Shown here in pieces: positions 46,139-58,899 of a stretch of DNA of 64,000 nucleotides. The notes under the pieces were generated by a model. That model made no database searches, had not been told where the DNA came from, and saw only the letters and a list, made by a program, of their open reading frames with translations. Source of the DNA: Letharia columbiana. Taxonomy: Eukaryota; Ascomycota; Lecanoromycetes; Lecanorales; Parmeliaceae. The number at the start of each line of letters is the position of its first letter. Position 1 is the first letter of the stretch. Location of the stretch: contig NW_023501037.1 in NCBI RefSeq assembly GCF_014066305.1, positions 923,501 through 987,500 of the forward strand. Reading direction: 5' to 3'. A program made the position numbers and the translations under genes.

Positions 46139-46534
46139 CCTCCCGTCCACACCATACAGATCCCGGTATGGGCGTTCGTTCCATCATCGGCTCGTAATCC
46201 CCGTCACACTCTCCCGAACCACAAGGGTAGCAGCAACCGTAGCCTGCAGAGCGCTGGCGAGACAGTGTCGGTCGACCATGTCTGCTGCCGCTGCTATAGG
46301 TCATGAGTCTAGAGTTCTGCGAAAGGAGGCAGAGAGAACTTGCAAGGTTCCATAGTGCAGAGTCGGCGGGTGGGACATCGGCGTGGGTATGACTGATGAG
46401 CGACGTCCGCCGTGACGGCTTCAAGGGTAGGCAGCACGATCGTACGAGCTAGGGGGATGGTCGGAGTCGTGGTAGAAGCTGGGTTCACGACGGGGACGGG
46501 GACGTTGGGAGGGGTAAGGTTGGTAGCGGTCCAT
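46139..46534 (-). pseudogene. Possible small disordered protein gene, doubtful
   Basis: On the minus strand an ATG at 46,534 opens a low-complexity Pro/Arg/Tyr-rich frame (MDRYQPYPSQRPRPRREPSF...). It meets TGA after about 38 codons, then continues Arg/Ser-rich in the same frame, and a further Ser/Arg-rich stretch follows in another frame. I do not recognise a family. It may be a short gene with unresolved introns, a decayed gene, or chance. No other feature was found in 45,819-47,008. Confidence 0.2.
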
Positions 46535-47008
46535 GTTGTTGAGGAATGAAAGGTTGGTCTGGATGTACTCGGGTCCAGGTATGGAATGGGGTTTTGTTCC
46601 GTTGAAGTTGGCCTTTTTGGAGAATGTTGGGTAGTGATGAAGATAGCTCTTGGGTTTCGTGCCTAGGAAGCGTCACTACGACTGGGTTTTGTGAGGATAT
46701 CAAGCATGTAATCAATGTTTAGCAAACGCCAGAGCAAACATGCGTATGTGTACATGTTCAATCCCATGATTAATCGAGGTGGTGGAGGAGGTTAAATTCA
46801 ACGAAGTCACGGTTTGCTGCGCTTGCAAATCAAGCAGGCGAGTCACCCGTCTGTTCTTTGGCCCTTGTTGAACAATTCTTTTGGTGTTTACGGAGCGCAG
46901 GAATAAGCCAAGCGCTAGCTGCTTGTACGTGGTTGGTCACCAGTGGGGGTCCGAAGCCAATGGAAATAGATCCTTGCTCTGGTCGAGCATCATCTGACGT
47001 TGACAAAG

Positions 47009-48931
47009 TCAAGGCTTCTTCTCCATAATGAGGCAAGGATCATTGAACCATTCCAGCTTTATACTCTCCAGCATCTGGGTTGCCCCTGTTTTGGCTGATA
47101 ATGGATCCTTGCCACGGCATTCCAAATATATCTTGATCTTGGGTTCAGTCCCAGATGCTCTAACCGTGAAGCGGATTCCTTCGTCAATATCATCGAGTTT
47201 TTCGAGCCAGCAGGTGATCATTTGACTACTTTCTGAAACGGGCAAGTCAGGTGTGTGGTCGTTAGTACTGGAATCATACCCCACGGTCAGGTCTCGCCAG
47301 CGGACTACATTTCTTCGTCCGACAAGCTTTGGGTAAGGCTCCCCAATGCGACGCACTTGATCGAATACTGCCGACGTTGCTGTTATGTCTGGAGACCGCC
47401 AGTACGTATTAATCGTATGAAAATAGCCGTAGCCCCCATACAATTCCTGTAGTTTAGCCCACGGGGAACATGATGGCCAATCCTTGCAAGCGCGCAGAAA
47501 AACGACAGCGGCTGCAATCCCATCTTTGTCATGGACGACGTCAGGGAACATGTAACCTAGCGCTTCTTCGTAGGCAAAATGCACCTTTTTGCCCTTACCC
47601 GCAAGTTCTAATGCTCGATTACCAAGCCACTTGAATCCTGTAAGGGTTTCCTCAACGGCGAATCCTCGAGCTTCTGCAAGCACTGAAAGCATCTGGGAAG
47701 ACACCGCGGTCGTCAACATCCACTCTTCACCCGATTCTTCGGGCTTTATCCCTTTGGCCAGGTAATCCGCGAGAAGAATCCCTACTTGATCACCGGTGAA
47801 TTGATGCCAGGAACCGTCATCCAGCTTCTCGGCAACGGCAAAACGATCTGCGTCAGGGTCGTTGGCAAGAATCAATCGTACATTCCGCTGGTTTGCTGTT
47901 GCCTTTGCTAGGTCAAGAGCCCCTGTTTCTTCGGGGTTCGGATAAACCACAGTGGAGAATTCGGCGTCAGGCTGGGCTTGCTCCCGGACTACTACCATGC
48001 GGTCATGGCTATCTAGCACCTTCAATATGGCTTCCATGGGAACGAGACCGACACCATGCATAGGAGTATATACAAATCCCAGAGGAAAGCCGGCATCTCT
48101 TGGGCGAACATCCACGTATTGATGTACTTTTTTAAGGTAGCTTGCCCGCATGTTGTCCAGCACTGGGGTGAGCAGCTTGGACTGTCCGTTGCCTTTGATG
48201 TCCCAGGTCACTGGCTCTAGATTGTTTAGTATAGCGGCTGAAATCTTGGCATCTGCTGGGCTATTGATCCTGCGATATAGTCATCAAGTCAGTAGTTCTT
48301 CTTCGAGATTAAAGCTTGACTTGAGGAACCACTCTCGAAAGCGAAGCCATAGCTTTACTACCAGACTCCATCTTACTGCTCAAGCTCAAGATTGAGTACG
48401 AGCACGAAGAGCTGACAATAAAAGCACCTACTGGCATGCGTTTGACCCGTAGACTTTGTAGCCATTGTCGTCTTTGGGATTGTGGCTTGCAGTAATCATG
48501 ATACCAGCGGCGGCATGAAGCTGTTTCACAGCGAAAGGCACCATTGGAGTATGAACGAGATCCTCGTACCACGAGACTCGAATCCCTTTGGCAATGAAGG
48601 CGGCAGCTGCAAGTTCTGCAAACTTCTTGGAGTTGTGGCGGGCATCATACCCAATGACTACTCCTGCCGTAGCTGCTGAGGCCCGTTCTTCTTCTAGTAG
48701 ATACTGAGCTAGACCCTGGGATGTTTGGATGATAGTTAAGCTGTTGAGTCGTGAAAAGCCCCCTCCCATTCGAGCCCTGAGACCAGCTGTACCAAATGTG
48801 AGCCTCGAACCGAGAAGAAAATCTAATTCCTTGAAGTTTTGCTGCTTGACGAGTTCCAGAATCTCCGTCCTCGTGGCTTCATCCCTGTCCAAACGTAGCC
48901 ATTCTTGGATAAGGGCTTCTATGGTTGCCAT
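47009..48931 (-). CDS. PGM3: Phosphoglucomutase/phosphopentomutase, PGM2/PGM3 type
   Basis: Two exons: 48432-48931 and 47009-48269. They total 1,761 nt, giving 586 residues. The single GT-AG intron is 162 bp, longer than most here. Alpha-D-phosphohexomutase hallmarks are all present: phosphoserine loop GIMITASHNPKDDNGYKVY (Ser149), metal loop NDPDADRF, sugar-binding EEALGYM, and phosphate-binding RASGTEPKIKIY near the C-terminus. The fold variant matches eukaryotic PGM2 and yeast Pgm3, which interconvert pentose-1- and pentose-5-phosphates with weaker glucose-1-phosphate activity, linking nucleoside breakdown to the pentose phosphate pathway. The last residues (CLIMEKKP) are less conserved, so a small terminal exon could be missed. 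Confidence 0.93.
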
Positions 48932-49420
48932 TTTCTCCTGGGCTGTGACGGTGCGATTGAGGGGTTAGTTACCCAGGTAAGTGCTGTTGAATAAGGATAA
49001 ATAATCGACTGGATGGCCAGATCCGATGCATTGGATGGTAACAGCCCCTACAGATCACAAGCAGCGTGGGTCGTACTGATTACATTTCAGACATTTTCCC
49101 TTCTCAAGTTCCCCAGATGTTCTAACTAGAACTCGCCAGTCCCAAAGTCATCGCTAAGAAAGAGACATACATCGGATGAAGGAATCTTTGATCTTTGAGG
49201 TTCCCTTTGTCTTGGGTTCAAGACAAGACATGAGAAACAAGACCCGCGCGGGTGGGGAACCCCACCTTCCCCAATCGCGTGACAGTAGGGCGGCAAGTTC
49301 GTCCGTTGCGGATGACCGTCAGCAGGGATCTCGAGCCCACCTTGTAGTCTCAGCTTGGCCCCACCGGCCTTGAGGTGGGTCTGAGTAGGAAACCCTGCCA
49401 AGACTTATTTTTTTGGTGTA
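48932..49420. other. Intergenic edge of second AT-rich block
   Basis: Normal-composition DNA upstream of the phosphomutase, switching abruptly to AT-rich sequence at about 49,420. Frames here are short and unconvincing. No gene seen. Confidence 0.6.
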
Positions 49421-49874
49421 TTGCCCGATATATAATATTCACACCCTGCGTACATATGATCCTTAACAAAAATGCGTATCTACGTGATATAGCCTTTTTT
49501 GAAATTCTTGAAAAAAGTCGAATAAATAGTTAAATAAGCCCTCGTCAAATTAGGAGCTATAGTGTAGTAATTAAAAAGTAAGCTTCTAATTTTATTTTAC
49601 TAAAAAACTTAGCTAACTTAGCTATAGTAGCGATATTAATACTTAAAAACGCTATATATCTTAATAAACGCGTAGTACTATATAGGAATTCTCTTATAAT
49701 ATATTAATCCTCGAGGTAATTATTATAGTACTCGCCAGACCGACGACATGGCGTATTAAGGAAAATGCGTAATCTTATCAATTAGTTTATTACTTCGATT
49801 AAACGTCGTAGTCTCCCCCCATTTTTTATAGTCTCTCTCTATTTTTTAAACGGCTAGGCTTATAAGAGTTATTA

Positions 49875-50105
49875 CGGCGATAAGTCGTCGCGGCGATAGG
49901 TGTAAATAAACAAGCAAGTAAGTAAGCAAGTAAGTAAGTAAGTAAGTAGAGTATCGCCGCGACGACTTATCGCCGCGGCGACCTCGTAAGCAAATAAGTA
50001 AGTAAGTAAGTAAGTAAGTAAGTAGTAAGTAAGTAAGTAAGAAAGTAAGCAAGTAAGCAAGTAAGCAAGTAAGCAAGCAAGCAAGTAGAGTATCGCCACG
50101 GCGAT
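49875..50105. repeat. AAGT/AAGC tetranucleotide arrays between GC-rich inverted repeats
   Basis: Two runs of (AAGT)n with interspersed AAGC units (about 49,909-49,949 and 49,988-50,087). The GC-rich segment GGCGATAAGTCGTCGCGGCG at about 49,874 is repeated in inverted orientation at about 49,953-49,981, and a variant occurs again at about 50,090-50,106. It makes a potential hairpin with a tetranucleotide loop in otherwise very AT-rich DNA. Confidence 0.85.
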
Positions 50106-50109
50106 ATAT

Positions 50110-53100
50110 ATAAATAAATAAATGATTAAATTTACGAAGAGTAGAGCGGAGAGCGAAGCGGAGATAATTTATTCTTTTAATATAAAGTTAGATATTAATA
50201 GTAGCGATATCGATAAATAAGAATATCTTATATAACGTTAAAGTCTTTTATAAGTATATAAAATATAAAAAAAGACGTCTTTAAATATAGAAAGGTCTAC
50301 GTCGTCGTTATAAATAATCTAATCGAATATCGCTTAATTATCTTAACGCTATAATTTCAAGAAAATAGTAGAAGATATTAAGCTCTATATTTATTAGTAG
50401 TTAATATATTTCTTATTAAAGAAGATTAGAAGTTAAGTAATATTCTTTTTTACTTTAAGAATTTTTAATAGAATCTTCTTATATAGAGTTATATAAAAAA
50501 GATTAAGATAACGATAAAGCTCTATAATTATATTCTCTATATATAACGTATTAGATAACTAGACTATATTAGAAATACGTTATTAAATAATTTATTAATA
50601 AATCTTTACGCGTAAGACTTATTTAGAAGAATAATATAATAAGATAGAGTATAGTAAATCTATTATATATAATAACTCTAATTCGAATAATATTAAATAA
50701 AAAGAGGAAGGAGACTATAACTAATTAGAAGATTAATAAGATAAGAAGATAAATTAATAAAGAATAATTAGTTTAAATATGAAAGAGATCTTATTAAGAA
50801 GAGGTCTTAGTAAGAATCTTTAGATCTTATCAAGTAAATCTCACCTTCAATTATTTTCTATATTATTAATTAATATCTAATCTATCTATTATCGCTATAA
50901 AGTCTACTTTATCTATTATTAAACATTCATTAATAATCTCTTAGCCCTTCACATCTACACCTTACTCTAAAGAGAGAAGTAAAAATAGTATTTTATCGAA
51001 GATAATTAGCACAGCTAAGAAGAGAAAGATAAGAAAGATAAAGACTAGAAAGGTTTAGGATATAATAAGTATAATAAAAGAGTTAGAACTAAGTCTTTAC
51101 GACTTAATAAAAGATATATAAAATTATTATTAAAAAAATCTCTTACGAAGTAGATTTCTATAGCGTAATTTTCTCGTAAAACTTTATATTAAAGTTAATC
51201 TTCTACTTAATATTATACTAAAGAATAATTCGACTAATAAGTCTATTAAATATATCTTATTAAGTCGTTAGAAGGCCTCGCTAGAAAGAATAGAGTAAAT
51301 TTCGAAGTTATTATAAAAAGAGGTTCTCGCTATTAATAATTTAGATCTTTTTAAGAGATAAAATAAGGATATTAACTTAAAGAAGCTTTATAATATAAAA
51401 TTAAAAGGGCTATTAAAGGCTATTAAAAAGGAAACACTATATATTAATCGATTTTTATCGATTATAATGCAGTTCTAGTATATAAAGAAGAATAAAAAAT
51501 TCCTACGGCCTCAACTTAGTTCCATTATAATGGTTTTCAACATTATATATTTTCAATAGTAGAAGACTAGAGCTAATTCGATTCCTATTTAATTAGATAT
51601 TCTCATATATTCGCGTAAAGTTAAATAATTAATTCTTAAGCTTTATAATCGATTTAGACTAATTATTTTCTATTAAAGAATTCTATAATATATTAAGAAA
51701 AGTAGCGATTTAGATAATAAAGTAATTAAGTATATTAATCGTTTTAATAACTATTATATTTAGTATAATAATCTAGAATAAATATAGAGAGTTAAGGAAT
51801 AGAGGATAAATAGTAATAGAAAGTTAAAGTTAATAATCATCGATTATATAATTTAAGAAGGCGATATATCTTTTTATAGGCTTAAAGCCTTAATAATAAA
51901 TTATTTTAAGCCTCTATATATATCTTATATATTAAAGATATCTAGACTGCGTAAGAACGAAGTTCGCTAGAAAGTAGATTAGTCTTTTTAACGATTTATA
52001 GTAATAAAAAAGTTATAAACTAATAGCGTTAATATATCGATTATCTTATAAATATCGCTATTCATAACGCTTTCCCTATATAATAGAAATAGTTATATAA
52101 AGATCGACTATCGTTAATTAGTTCTATATTTTATATTAATAGACTAGCTCTATAAAAAATCGTTAGTTACTCGCTTAATTCTATTAATATTAATAAGAGT
52201 ATTATAAAAGATAATATTAAGATACTTAAAAATATCTATTTTAAATAAATTAGATTTAAATAAGAGAATTCTTATTAAGATATTAATCTACGTCTTATAT
52301 ACGATAATTAGCTTATATTCTCTCATCTATAGAATATTAAACGACGTTATATAAAGTAAGAGATTTTTAATTATAATCGAATAACTTAATTAATATCTAT
52401 ATCGATCTTATTTTATATTAAAATAATCTATCTTACGATTATTTATAAGATATATTAGATAAATACTTTATTACCTAATCTAAAAAAGGCTAATAATATT
52501 AACTTTAACTTAAAATTAATAGCGAGTAATAAACGTAGCCGAAAATTAAAGGATATATATATATTTAATAATCTCTTATATCTACGATATACGTAAGATT
52601 TCTAAAATTATAAGAATATAGGGTTATCTAAAAAGAATAACTTTTAAGCACTTAATAAGTTTCTTATATACTCGTTTTAGGCCCATATAATTATAATACT
52701 TTAGATATATATCTTACTTTATAATAATAAATAGAGTTATACTATAATAGAGGAATAGCTCGCTACTTATACGACTAAGAAGATAAATAAGATCGTAATT
52801 TTTATACGAAACGATTTATTTATTAAAATACTCGAGAATAAAGAGAATATTACTTATTAAAATTATATAAAGTTCTTATAAAGTATAAAGCTCTATCTTA
52901 TTTTAAAGTATAAAATTAAGTAGAATAATATCGACTTAATTTCTTATACTTTAAATTAAATATATCTATATTTCTATAAATTTAATTTCTATAATTACGC
53001 GAAATTAATACTTTAATAAAAATATTATACTAATTCTAATAGCGAAGATAGTACTATTAATAGTAAGTTAGCTTAGATTATTCTTTTTAATTCTTTTATT

Positions 53101-53930
53101 AATATTACTAGTTAATTAGATAAATAAAAAGAGATTAATCTATTCGACGAGTATCTTAATAGCGAAATAAAAATTATATTTTAGAAGCGATATAATTCTA
53201 TATTCAACTTTAACTATCTCTTTAAATATATTTCTTTTAATACTCGATTTTTTAAGAATATTAAAAAAACCTTTTACTTATTACTTAATATTTATTAAAA
53301 CAATTATTACTCGATTAAGTATTCTATAAAAGACTTATATAAATACGCTAGTATATTATAAGAGAGCTCTATATAATAAAATCCTAATCGATTATATATT
53401 AAATTAGCTTTATATCTACTTTTTAATAAGATAAGTAAGATAAATAAGATTATTAATAAGTATAATAAATAATTACCCGATAATTCTCTTAAGAATAAGA
53501 TCTCGCCGAAGAAAAGAAGATAGCTAAATTAAGAATTAGACGATATAACTATAAATAAGATTAACGATATATAAGACTTCTATAAGAATATAATAGACGA
53601 ATAGCGAATAAATGCTTTTCGAGGCCTCTTTAAAGGTTTAGAGACTTACTATAAATACTCGAATTTAACTTTAAAGACCTCGTTTTTTAACATCTAATAT
53701 TCGATTACTTAGAGTATTAATATTTAATAATAATCTTAAATTAAGTACTTTAAGCGCGTATAGCTAATTATTCTATACTATAACTACGTTTAAAGTTATA
53801 TAACGCTATTAGCGAACCTTACTATCGTTATTAATAAATCTATTAAATTTAGCTATATAATATTATTATAAAGAAAACTACTATATATCTTATATTAAGT
53901 TATTTAATATCGAAATAAGATTTCTACGCT
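50110..53930. mobile_element. RIP-degraded old element, possible DUF6589-like remnant
   Basis: AT-rich, stop-filled sequence. On the plus strand, about 51,470-52,030, conceptual frames retain scattered phrases (for example MVFNIIYFQ and IDYIIXEGDISFYRLKALI) that remind me of fungal DUF6589 proteins found near transposons. The resemblance is weak and recalled, not computed. No terminal repeats were identified. Confidence 0.3.
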
Positions 53931-56900
53931 TGCGGGTTGAGAGGTCTTAATCAATCAGAGAGCTTCATTTAATTCTTTATCGACTTTAGATTTAACTTCT
54001 TTTCAGTCTTATAACTGCACTAATTAGTCATATTACTACTATTTAATTATTTCTTTATTAATTCTCTTTATTTTTAAAACCTCTAATATCTATAAATATA
54101 TACTATTAACGATATATTAGCGAGACGCTTAGAGTATAATATCGCCGTCGCTATCGCCGTCGAAGAAAGATACTTTTAGAAATATATTAAAAAAAGTATA
54201 TTAAACTATATTATTTCTTTAACTAATCGTTTATCTAACTTCTAAAGTTATTTATATATATTACTTCTATCTACCCTTATACTAACTCTCTATTTATTCG
54301 CTATTATTAATATATCGACTAATAAAGATCTACTATCTACTTACTTCTATTTCTTTATATTAAGTATAATTCTAGTATTAAAATTCTTTCGCTTATAAAG
54401 CGTTATTATAATCTTTATAACCAAGTTAATCTTCTTAACTCTATTCTTTTATACTTTTATTTTTATAGTCTTTTATCTATTTACCTTCGCTATAGTTTTC
54501 GCATCTCTTATCTTCGCCTCTTTCATCTTATTTATTAGATAAATTCTTACTTATTTAATTACTTCTTTAACTACTAAGACTTCTATCTTTCTCTTATCGA
54601 TCTTAATCTACTTCTTCTTCTTCACTCGCTTAATATTTAGCCTCTTATTAACCATAGTTATTTCCTTAAGTTAACGTCTAATAAGAAAATAAAACTTAAA
54701 TTTATACTCATTTATTTAATATAAATCTCATTCTATTACTAACGCTAAGAAGTCGTTAATAATAATAATAGCATCGACTTATCTAGCCCATTTCTGTACG
54801 ATATTCACGTTTAAAAAGATATTCAACTCGGCAATATCAGCAATATTAATTCTACTATATTTTTATTTATATTTCTCTTAACTCTATTTAAGTAATCTTT
54901 TATATATATTAATTATTCTTATATTTAATATATAATTTTTTACGCTTATCGAGTCTTTAAATTATATATTTAAGATTCTTATAAATATAATTTTCTTATA
55001 ATAATTATAGTATTCGATAGAATAGATCGCTATAATCGATTTAATCTCGTTAAAATACTTTAGAAAAAATTCTCGAATATAATTACTCTAAGGTCGATTA
55101 AGAATAATATACTATTCTTTTAATATATCCACTCGCTTTCTAGCTTATATTCTTTCTACCTCTATTATAAAAGTAGCTAAATTCTTAAATAATAAATTAA
55201 TTAGATTATTCTTAATAAATTATACGAAGTTATTATATAGATTTAATACTCGAACTATATGATTAGCTCGCTATTATATACTTAAAAAAGAATAGATATC
55301 TTTAAATAATAACTATTATATAATAAGATATATATCGAGGTTATTAATATTTATATTAAAAGCGTTTATAATAATAAGAAGCTTAACTATTAAATTTAAT
55401 CTCTTAAATTTAATAGCTATAGTTTTTAACTTCTCTTTATTTATTTCACTATTATAAGTACGAAAGAATCTTTTCGCCTCTCTTTTTATCTAATCTATAT
55501 TAAGATACTATCGAGTTAACTAGTTAATAATATTATAATTATTACGTTCTCGATATAGCGTGAGAACTTAATATGTCGCTTCCTTCCCTTTCTTTAAGAA
55601 ACCTTACTAGCGTGACTTGGTATGTCGCTTTCTTTTCTTTCTTTAAGAACGTTTATAGCTTGAGCTTAATTAATCAATTATAATTAGAACTAAGAATCAC
55701 CTTTTTCTTCTTCGTGAAACTCCTTTTTAGAAGTATATGTATGCTTCTTATATAGTATCCCTAATAATTGATAGCAATATATGGCTTTCCTATATTCTTT
55801 AACTACTATTCTTATTATTTTCCGCACTAGAGATATTATTCTTATATCAAGAAGTTTTACTTCTATTACTTTCTTGAAGGAAGGACTTTTTCTGAAAAAA
55901 AGAACCGCTACGGGAGCTACTTAATTCCCTTACCTTTTTAAGTAACTTTCCTTCTCTCAAAGGAAACTTATCTCTCGTCCTTGACACTTCCCTTCCTTCT
56001 CGACAAATCTTTCTTTTCGTTTTCTCTCCACACCTTTTTATAACAGAGTACGATTATTTATAACCGACGAAGTTAGAAAATCTATTCTATTAGACTTAAC
56101 GATTTTACTCGCCTTTTAATTTTAAGCTTTCTTAGTAAAAAATCTTAAACTTTACGAGTAGGTTCTTAACGAGAATTATCGTTAGATTATTAAATCGATT
56201 ATATAGACTTACGATTTACCTACCGACGTCCTTTATAATTAAAATCTATACGTCTAACGAGATCGATCTTAGAGTATTAACTCGGTCTCTCCTTCGGAGA
56301 CTACTCGATCAGAGAAATCTCTTATTTATCCTCTTTTCTAGAATCACGATTTCGGATCTATAAGTGCTCTAGTAAGAGCAGTTACTATCTTTATACGAGG
56401 AGTTCGTTATTATATAAATAGTAATTACTTTCTTATCTGATAAGCTGGAATAACTCGCCTTAAGCCTGAGAATACCTCTATTCTCGAGAATCTAAGCCTC
56501 GACTTGAGAGGTTATATAGACGTCTCTCTAGAATCGTTATCTTCTTCTTTTCTTAAGGTAATTTAATCTTCTCGTCTTGATAATAGAACTTCTCTTCTTA
56601 AGCTCGATAAAGGTAAAGAAAGAAGATTTATTAATCTTTTCTTATTATCACTCGTGACACTTACGCGAAGGACTTAATCTCTTTATCGATCTTAGTCTCC
56701 ACCTTTTTTTTTATCGCTTTCGAATTCTATATCGAAAGTGAACTCGGCTTTAAGGAAACTAAGTGTATTAAATTCCCGGGATTTCTATATAGCTACGGAC
56801 TTGATAAATAGAATTCTCTTTTTATCAGGTTAAGCTATATTTAATAAGATATTAAAAAATGATAATAAAGGATATTAAAACTTTATAAGTATAGGATTTT

Positions 56901-58899
56901 CTAGTAATAAATCTAATAGACCGACTTTTAATTAGCTAGGATCTTTTAACTTAGAAAATATCGCTTAGAGATCTAATCCTAGTGAAAATTAGCTTTTATA
57001 AGATTAAGAGAGCTCTTAACAAATGCCGCCTCTATCTATAAGAGTGGATTTAATAATATAATAGATTATACTATAAGCTATATAAGCAATTATAAGAAAC
57101 TTATAATCTATATCTAATATTATAGGTTTAATAAGCCCGTAGAATCTTTTAGAACCTTCTAAGCAAGCTGCTTTGAGGGGATCTGATAGTGATTTTTATA
57201 TCTTCGATCTGGGATTCTTTTATCTAAATCTAAAAGAATTATATAGTATTAATAATATTATTTTTAGTAGTAAAGAAACTATATATCGAAAAGTATATTT
57301 TTTCTATCGATATATAAAAGACTACGCCGTGATTAAAGAAGAGAATATTATACGTATAAATCTCTCGACTTATTTTTAAGGAGCTATCTTATTCTAATGG
57401 CTAAATACTCTATTCTAAAACGAGAAAGACGCGATAATATAACTTTAAATAGGACTGAGAAGAACACTTATCCGACTATAGAATCGTTTTAAGATATTTA
57501 TATTCTCGGCCCTAGATTAACTTACGAGATAAGTTTATACTCTTAATAACGCTAATAATAGACGTAATTCTATAAGCTATATATAGAGCGTTTTTAAGTA
57601 TATCGTATAAATAGAAATCTCTAAGAAGCACGCTTAAGCTATTTAGGCGTGAAATTACTTAAAAGTCGAGTTATAAATTACTATATCGCCTTTAACTTCT
57701 TAAACTACGCTTCGCGAATTTATAAAGAAGCTTAATAATAAAAAGAAGCTATAATATCGTCTTAATTAGTAAAAGAAATTACAGTATAAGAATATGCGAA
57801 AGAAAGTTCGAGATCGAGATCGAGAGAGAGATCGAGATTAAGATTATAAATAACGATTTAATAAGAATAGATCTTTATCTAGAGAATAATAAGATAGATT
57901 TTAGAAAGCTTAAAAGCGATTATTTCTTCCTTCTCGCCCTTTTTTAATAGGTTCGCGGGTCTATAATACTCGTTCTTATTAGCTAAAGCCGTTATACTCA
58001 GGCTATAAATATTAGTAGCAGTCGAATTTCCCTATATATTTCTCTTATGCTTTTTAAGCTTATACGTCTTACTAGTAGAATTAAGGCGGTTAAGTATCTT
58101 CTTATATATAGTCGCCTGAATAACAATTCCTATAGACTTCGCTCTAGACTTAGACTCAGACTTAGGCTCCGGCTATAGCTTCGGGAAATTAAGCTTTAAG
58201 AAACGCTCTATCGACTTTTAAGCAGCCACTTATAATTATAGCCAGAAACGTCTAGCCAAATTAGTTATAGTATTCGAATTGAACGAATTACTAGAATCGT
58301 GATAGATATTCATTTTATTTAGCTAGATAATATGGCGGTAACTAGGGATATAGTAGTTAGAGATTTATAGAAATGCCTATACCTTAACCCCTATAGGAAG
58401 TATACTTTTATAACCTTAGAAACGAGAGCTTTATTTCTGAGGGCTATTATAAAGACTATAATCCTATATACTCGTAGAATTCTTCGATATATTATGCGAG
58501 TAATGATGATTATTTCTATAATGCGTATGAGAATAAGGCTTTAGAAGATAAGAAATCCAATTATAAGGACGAGGAAGTTGATATCGAGTTTATCTCGATT
58601 ACTTATTATATTATTATAAATAAGATAAGAGATTCGCTAATTTATCGAAAATATTAAAAGAAGTTTTCGTCTAATAATTAGTTATACGCTTATTTTAAGA
58701 AGAAATCTTATCGTTAAATAGCCTCTTTAAAGAATACTAAGAAGATTTCTAGAGAGAAGAATTTTATACTTAACTTACTACTAGAGGAGTTAATATAAAC
58801 CTTTAAGTAAATGCTATTAGAAAAGGCGTTTATTTCTAAGAAACTCGAGTTAATCGAGTCTATAGCACTCGCGAATCCGAATAATAAAATAATCTTTCG
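53931..58899. other. AT-rich block upstream of the retrotransposon pol
   Basis: RIP-degraded DNA with a less AT-biased, pyrimidine-rich stretch at about 55,560-56,040. That stretch could be part of a retrotransposon leader or long terminal repeat, but I found no matching copy downstream. A gag region may lie at about 57.4-58.9 kb. The open frame at 57,173-57,379 is short and unrecognised. Confidence 0.4.

Noticed and set aside
55560..56040. 5' long terminal repeat of the chromodomain element
   Set aside because: No matching copy was found downstream of 62,930, so a terminal repeat call is unsupported.
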